DNA of 23,710 nucleotides, from assembly GCA_003254885.1 (NCBI GenBank), contig QANT01001068.1, forward strand, positions 1 to 23,710. Direction: 5' to 3'. The stretch comes from Purshia tridentata (Eukaryota > Streptophyta > Magnoliopsida > Rosales > Rosaceae). The notes beneath the pieces are model-generated. The model made no database searches. It was not told the origin of the DNA and saw nothing but the letters and a program-made list of their open reading frames with translations. This document shows positions 18,788 through 23,710 of the stretch, piece by piece (the stretch's first letter is position 1; each line of letters starts with the position of its first letter). The translations under genes and the position numbers were made by a program.

Positions 18788-21700
18788 TGCTCGGTTGGCA
18801 AAAAGCACATTCTCATGCTTGGATTAACATTCTAGCCCTCAAGAAGAACATTTCGTGTTAAGAAGGAACTAAAACGTCATTTCGGTGCATGCTCGGTCTG
18901 CTTTCGTCCAAATTGCATCAAAATGTACCCGGTTGGCAAGAAAGACATGAGGAAGCACTTTCTCATGTCTCGATTAGCGTGCCAGCCCTAAAGAACCAAT
19001 TTAGGTGCTACGAAAACATCATTTCAATGCATACTCAGTCAAAATTCGTCCAAATTGCACCAAAACTTTCTTGGTTGGCAAGAAAGACATGAGGAAGCAC
19101 CTTCTCACGTCTCGATACTAGCATGCTAATCCTAAAGAACCACTTTGGGCCTGAAGAATGCACGAAAATGTCACTTCGGTGCACACTGAATCCAATTTGA
19201 TTGAAGTTGCACTAAAACGTTCCCTGTTGGCAAGAAAGACATAGGGATGCACTTTCTCACATCTCGATTAGCGTTCAAGCCCCCAAGAACCACTTTAGCT
19301 GGTAAGAATGCACGAATTTGTCATTTCAGTGCACACTTGGTCCAATTTTGCTAAAGTTGCACCAAAGCATGCTCGGATGACAAGAAACACATAGGGAACC
19401 ACTTTCTCATGTTTGGATTAGTGTTTTGGCACAAATGAACTACTTTAGGCATTAAGAATGCACGAATACGTCGTTTCAGTGCACATTGAGTCAACTTCGG
19501 CTAATGTTGCAACAAAACGTGCTCGGTTGGCAAGAAAGACATAGGGATGCACTTTCTCATGCTTGGATTAGCGTTCTAGCCTTAAAGATGCACGTTTCAT
19601 GTTAGGATAGAACAAAAATGTCTTTTTGGTGCATACTCGGTCTAACTTAGTCCAAATTGCACCAAAACGTGCTCAATTGGCAAGAAAGAGATGAGGAAGC
19701 ACTCTCCAATGTATCGATTAGCATGCTAGCCCTAAGGAACCACTTTTTAAGATTGAACAAAGACGTCATTTCAGTGCATACTCAGTACAATTTGGTTAAA
19801 GTTGCACCTAAACGTTATCGGTTGGTGGGAAAGACATGGGGAAGCAGCCTCATGCTTGGATTAGCATTCTAGTCCTAAAGAAGCACATTTCGTGTCTAGA
19901 AGTAACGAAAACATCATTTTGGTGCATACTCGGTCCAATTTCATGCAATTTCCACCAAATCATGCCCGGTTGGTGAGAAAGATATGGGGAAGCACTTTCT
20001 AGTGGTCGCATTAGCGTTCTACCCCTCAAGAAGCACATTTTCTCAGTTAACAACGCACGAAAACATCATTTCGGTGCATACTCAATCTAATTTAGGTTCA
20101 ATTGCACCAAAACATGCCCGGTTGGCAATAAAGACACGAGGAAGCACTTTCTCTTGTTTGGATTAGCGTTCTAGTGCAAATGAACCACTTTACGTGTTAA
20201 GAATGCATGGAACGTCCTTTCGGTGCACACCGTGTACAATTTGGCTAAAGTTGCACCAAAATGTGCTCGGTTGGCAAGAAGCACGTTGTCATACTTGGAT
20301 TAACTTTCTAGCCTTCAAGAAGAACATTTCGTGTTAAGAAAGAACTAAAACATCATTTCGATGCATGCTCGGTTTGCTTTCATCTGAATTGTATCAAAAC
20401 GTTCCCGGTTGGAAAGAAAGACATGAGGAAGCACTTTCTCATGTCTCGATTAGCGTGCCAGCCCTAAAGAACCAATTTAGGGGTTACGAAAACATCATTT
20501 CGGTGCATACTCAGTCTAAATTCGTCAAAATTGCACCAAAACTTTCTTGGTTGGCAAGAAAAACATGAGGAGGCACTTTCTCACGTCTCGATACTAGTGT
20601 GCTAACCCTAAAGAACCACTTTGGGTATGAAGAATTCACGAAAACGTCACTTCGTTGCACACTGAGTCCAATTTGATTGAAGTTGCACCGAAACATTCTC
20701 GGTTGGCAAGAAAGATATGGGATGCACTTTCTCTCGTCTCGATTAGCGTTCAAGCCCTCAAGAACCACTTTAGGTGCTAAGAATGCACGAATACATCATT
20801 TCGGTGCACACTTGGTCCAATTTGGCTAAAGTTCAACCAAAGTGTGCTCGGATGACAAGAAACACATGGGGAACCACTTTCTCCTGTTTGGATTAGCGTT
20901 ATAGCGCAAATGAACTACTTTAGGCGTTAAGAATGCACGAATACGTCATTTTAGTGCACATTGAGTCAAATTCGGCTAACGTTGCAACAAAACATGCTCG
21001 ATTGGCAAGAAAGACATAGGGATGCACTTTCTCATGCTTGGATTAGCGTTCTAGCCTTAAAGAAGCACGTTTCGTGTAAGAATAGAACAAAAATATCTCT
21101 TCAGTGCATACTTGGTGTAAATTGGTCCAAATTGCACCAAAACGTGCCCGGTTGGCAAGAAAGAGACGAGGAAGCGCCCTCCAATGTCTCAATTAGCGTG
21201 CTAGGCCTAAGGAACCACTTTAGGTGTTAAGAATGAACGAAGACGACATTTCGGTGCACACTCAGTACAATTTGGTTAAAGTTGCACTGAAACATGATCA
21301 GTTGGCGGGAAAGACATGGGAAAGCGGCTTCTCATGCTTGGATTAGCATTCTAGTCCTAAAGAAGCACATTTCGTGTGTAGAAGTAACGAAAATATCATT
21401 TCGATGCATACTCGGTTTAATTTCTTGCAATTTCCACCAAATTGTGCCCAGTTGGCTAGAAAGATATGGGGAAGCAATTTCTAATGCTTGGATTTGTGTT
21501 CTACCCCTCAAGAAGCACATTTTCTCGGTTAAGAACGCACAAAAACATCATTTCGGTACATACTCAATCTAATTTCGGTTTAATTGTACCAAAATGTGCC
21601 CGGTTGGCAATAAAGACACGAGGAAGCACTTTCTCTTGTTTGGATTAGCGTTCTAGCGCAAATTAACCACTTTAGGTTTTAAGAATGCATGGAAAGTCAT

Positions 21701-22687
21701 TTTGGTGCACACCATGTACAATTTAGCTAAAGTTGCACCAACACGTGCTCGGTTGGCAAGAAGCATGTTCTCATGCTTGGATTAACGTTCTAGCCCTCAA
21801 GAAGAACATTTCGTGTTAAGAAAGAACTAAAATGCCATTTCGGTGCATGCTCGGTCTGCTTTCATCTAAATTGCATCAAAACGTGGCCGATTGGCAAGAA
21901 AGACATAAGGAAGCACTTTCTCATGTCTCGATTAGTGTGCCAGCCCTAAAGAACCAATTTAGATGTTACGAAAACATCATTTCGATGCATACTTAGTCCA
22001 AATTTGTCCAAATTGCACCAAAACTTTCTTGGTTGGCAAGAAAGACATGAGGAAGCACTTTCTCACGTCTCGATACTATCGTGCTAACCTTAAAGAACCA
22101 CTTTGGGTCTGAAGAATGCACGAAAATGTCACTTCGTTACACACTGAGTCCAATTTGATTGAAGCTGCACCAAAACGTTCCCCGTTGGCAAGAAAGGCAT
22201 GGCGATGCACTTTCTCACGTCTTGATTAGCGTTCAAGCCCTCAAGAACCACTTTAGGTGCTAAGAATGCACAAATATGTCATTTCGGTGCACACTTGGCC
22301 CAATTTAGCTAAATTTGCTCCAAAGCGTGCTCAGATGACAAGAAACACATGGGGAACCACTTTCTCATGTTTGGATTAGCTTTCTAGCGCAAATGAACTA
22401 CTTTAGGCGTTAAGAATGCACGAATACGCCGTTTCAGTGCACATTGAGTCAAATTCAGCTAACGTTGCAACAAAATATGCTCGGTTGGCAAGAAAGACAT
22501 AGGGATGCACTTTCTCATGCTTGGATGAGCGTTCTAGCCTTAAAAAAGCATGTTTCGTGTTAGGATAGAACAAAAATGTCTTTTCGATGCATACTCGGTC
22601 TAACTTGGTCCAAATTGCACCAAAACGTGCTCGGTTGGGAAGAAAGAGACGAGGAAGCATTCTCCAATGTCTCGATTAGCGTGGTAG
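18788..22687 (-). repeat. Satellite array, right arm, inverted relative to the left arm
   Basis: This is the same monomer family on the minus strand. Anchors (read as GTGC) are at about 18888, 19030, 19182, 19332, 19482, 19632, 19777, 19925, 20077, 20226, 20364, 20506, 20658, 20807, 20957, 21107, 21257, 21407, 21559, 21709, 21846, 21988, 22140, 22290, 22440 and 22590. The higher-order period is 1476-1482 bp (18888, 20364, 21846 are the same monomer type). The array is cut at 22687 by an LTR. The sequence GCGTGGTAG before the cut matches the satellite word GCGTGCTAG. Confidence 0.95.
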
Positions 22688-23577
22688 TGTTGAGTGCTCA
22701 ATTTACACTATTTTTGGATACAAACCCACTTACTTATAGTGCAAGAACTCGATGTTTTTTGTCTTTTGGTTTAGTTTTGTGTTTTGTAGCTAAAATGAAG
22801 CAATGATGGAGAAAGAAGCCAAAAGAGCCAAAATTGGACAATTCCTAATCAAACTAGGAAAACTGAAGAAATCCTGATGGAACTAGAAAAGTTGAAATCC
22901 TACTCAAATAAGGAATCCTAGCCAGACTAGGAAAATCGTCAATGTCTAGGGCCAGAAATGAGAAATCCTAGTTGAACTAGGAAAACCTACTCCTAGTTGG
23001 ACTAGGAAAACCTAACCCTAGTTGGACTAGGAAAGAGAAATTCTAGTTGGACATGATGGTAAAAGTGAAATCCTAATTGGAGAAGGTTTCCTAGTTGGAC
23101 TAGGAAATGGAGGATAAAAGTCAAAGGTTCTAGAAGCTTCTATACATGAATGGGCCTTAAGACAAGTAAGCAAGAAGACATTGGGCCAAGTCCAAGTCCA
23201 CATTCAAAAAGCCCATGTGCTTATTCCTTGCATTAGAAGACTTTCCCAATACTGGAATCCTAGTTTGTAAGGAAGAGCTTGGAAGACTCAGTCAAAGATC
23301 TCAAGGAGTCCTTAACTTGCAAGGAAGTCAAAACCCTGGAAATAAGAGCAGTAATTTCGACAGCAATCCTGTATTTGTCTAGATCGAATCAGATGTCAAG
23401 CCATATATCATTGGAAATATATGAATGTTAGCTTCGCAGAGAATTTTACGGAACTCTATTTCGATACTCCTAGCTCAAGATATGGTCATTTTAGTGAAGG
23501 TAGCACAGCAGTTCCGCGACCAGAAAAAGGCTATTGGCCCAAAACAGCCCAAGGCCCATTCTTGGAGTCCAAGTAAG
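22688..23577 (+). mobile_element. LTR fragment, diverged member of the Athila/Tat-like LTR family
   Basis: It begins TGTTGAGTGCTC inside the satellite and shares the GAAGCAATGATGGAGAAAGAAGCC block and the palindrome array (22845-23110) with the LTR at 5730. The first ~60 bases and the part after about 23160 are much more diverged. The fragment stops at 23577, where another LTR start of the same family begins. No TATA box like that of the 5730 copy is reached. Confidence 0.8.
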
Positions 23578-23710
23578 TGTTGAGTGTGCATATGTGTATG
23601 TTTTTATATTCTAACTCCCTAACCTAGAGCACTAGAACTTGGCGTTTTGTGTGTTTTTGCTTTGTTTCTGTCGTTTGTAGGTTAAATGAAGCAATTATGA
23701 AGAAACAAGC
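23578..23710 (+). mobile_element. Start of a further LTR of the same family, nested in the previous one, cut by window edge
   Basis: TGTTGAGTGTGC starts at 23578 and the following ~130 bases closely follow the start of the LTR at 5730 (CTAACTCCCTAACCTAGAGC, ACTTGGCGTTTTGTGTG). It is closer to the 5730 and 1-651 copies than to the 22688 copy. The five bases before it are GTAAG; the matching flank is outside the window. Confidence 0.78.

Noticed and set aside
1-23710. The whole window as one palindrome, because LTRs of one family lie in opposite orientation at both ends
   Set aside because: The left LTR sits in the LINE ORF2 remnant and the right one in satellite, and their immediate flanks do not correspond. 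Only the satellite arms are symmetric; the outer LTRs are best seen as separate insertions.

Overview
The window looks like heterochromatin from a plant nuclear genome, probably a eudicot. I see no intact host gene, tRNA, rRNA or bacterial-type operon. Everything recognisable is a transposable element or satellite DNA. The plant assignment rests on L1-type LINE proteins with the plant DUF4283 and zf-RVT layouts, an LTR retrotransposon primed by tRNA-Asp (Athila/Tat type), and a Ty3/gypsy-style solo LTR. The species cannot be named from this sequence.

Layout: 1-651 is the start of an LTR on the minus strand. It is joined to the 3' half of a broken LINE (652-3519, reverse transcriptase and C-terminal zinc domain, ending in an A-rich tail). 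From 3520 a tandem satellite of about 150-bp monomers begins, arranged as a ten-monomer higher-order repeat of about 1.47 kb. At 5730-15269 the satellite is split by an LTR retrotransposon of about 9.5 kb with both LTRs, a tRNA-Asp primer binding site and a polypurine tract. Its only recognisable coding sequence is a protease remnant. That element is itself split by a solo LTR (8411-11158) of a different family, with a perfect ATAAG target duplication. The satellite resumes in phase at 15270 and stops at 17046.

A LINE ORF1 fragment (17047-18787) follows. The same satellite then returns in the opposite orientation (18788-22687). Two overlapping-family LTR starts (22688 and 23578) fill the right end.

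The most striking structure is large. The satellite array left of the ORF1 fragment and the one right of it form an inverted repeat. With the retrotransposon removed, the 26 monomer anchors on the left (3811 to 17046) correspond in order and spacing to the 26 on the right (22590 to 18888), and the arm lengths are about 3690 and 3702 bp. The order of events can be read from the nesting: satellite and inverted repeat first, then the Athila/Tat-like element, then the solo-LTR element inside it. The LTRs of the Athila/Tat-like element differ by about 5% in the stretch I compared by eye, so that insertion is not recent.

Smaller signals are a perfect four-unit heat-shock-element-like palindrome upstream of a GC-rich leader in the solo LTR, an array of CCTAGT/ACTAGG palindromes in the U3 of all LTR copies, and frameshifts in the LINE that fall in G runs.
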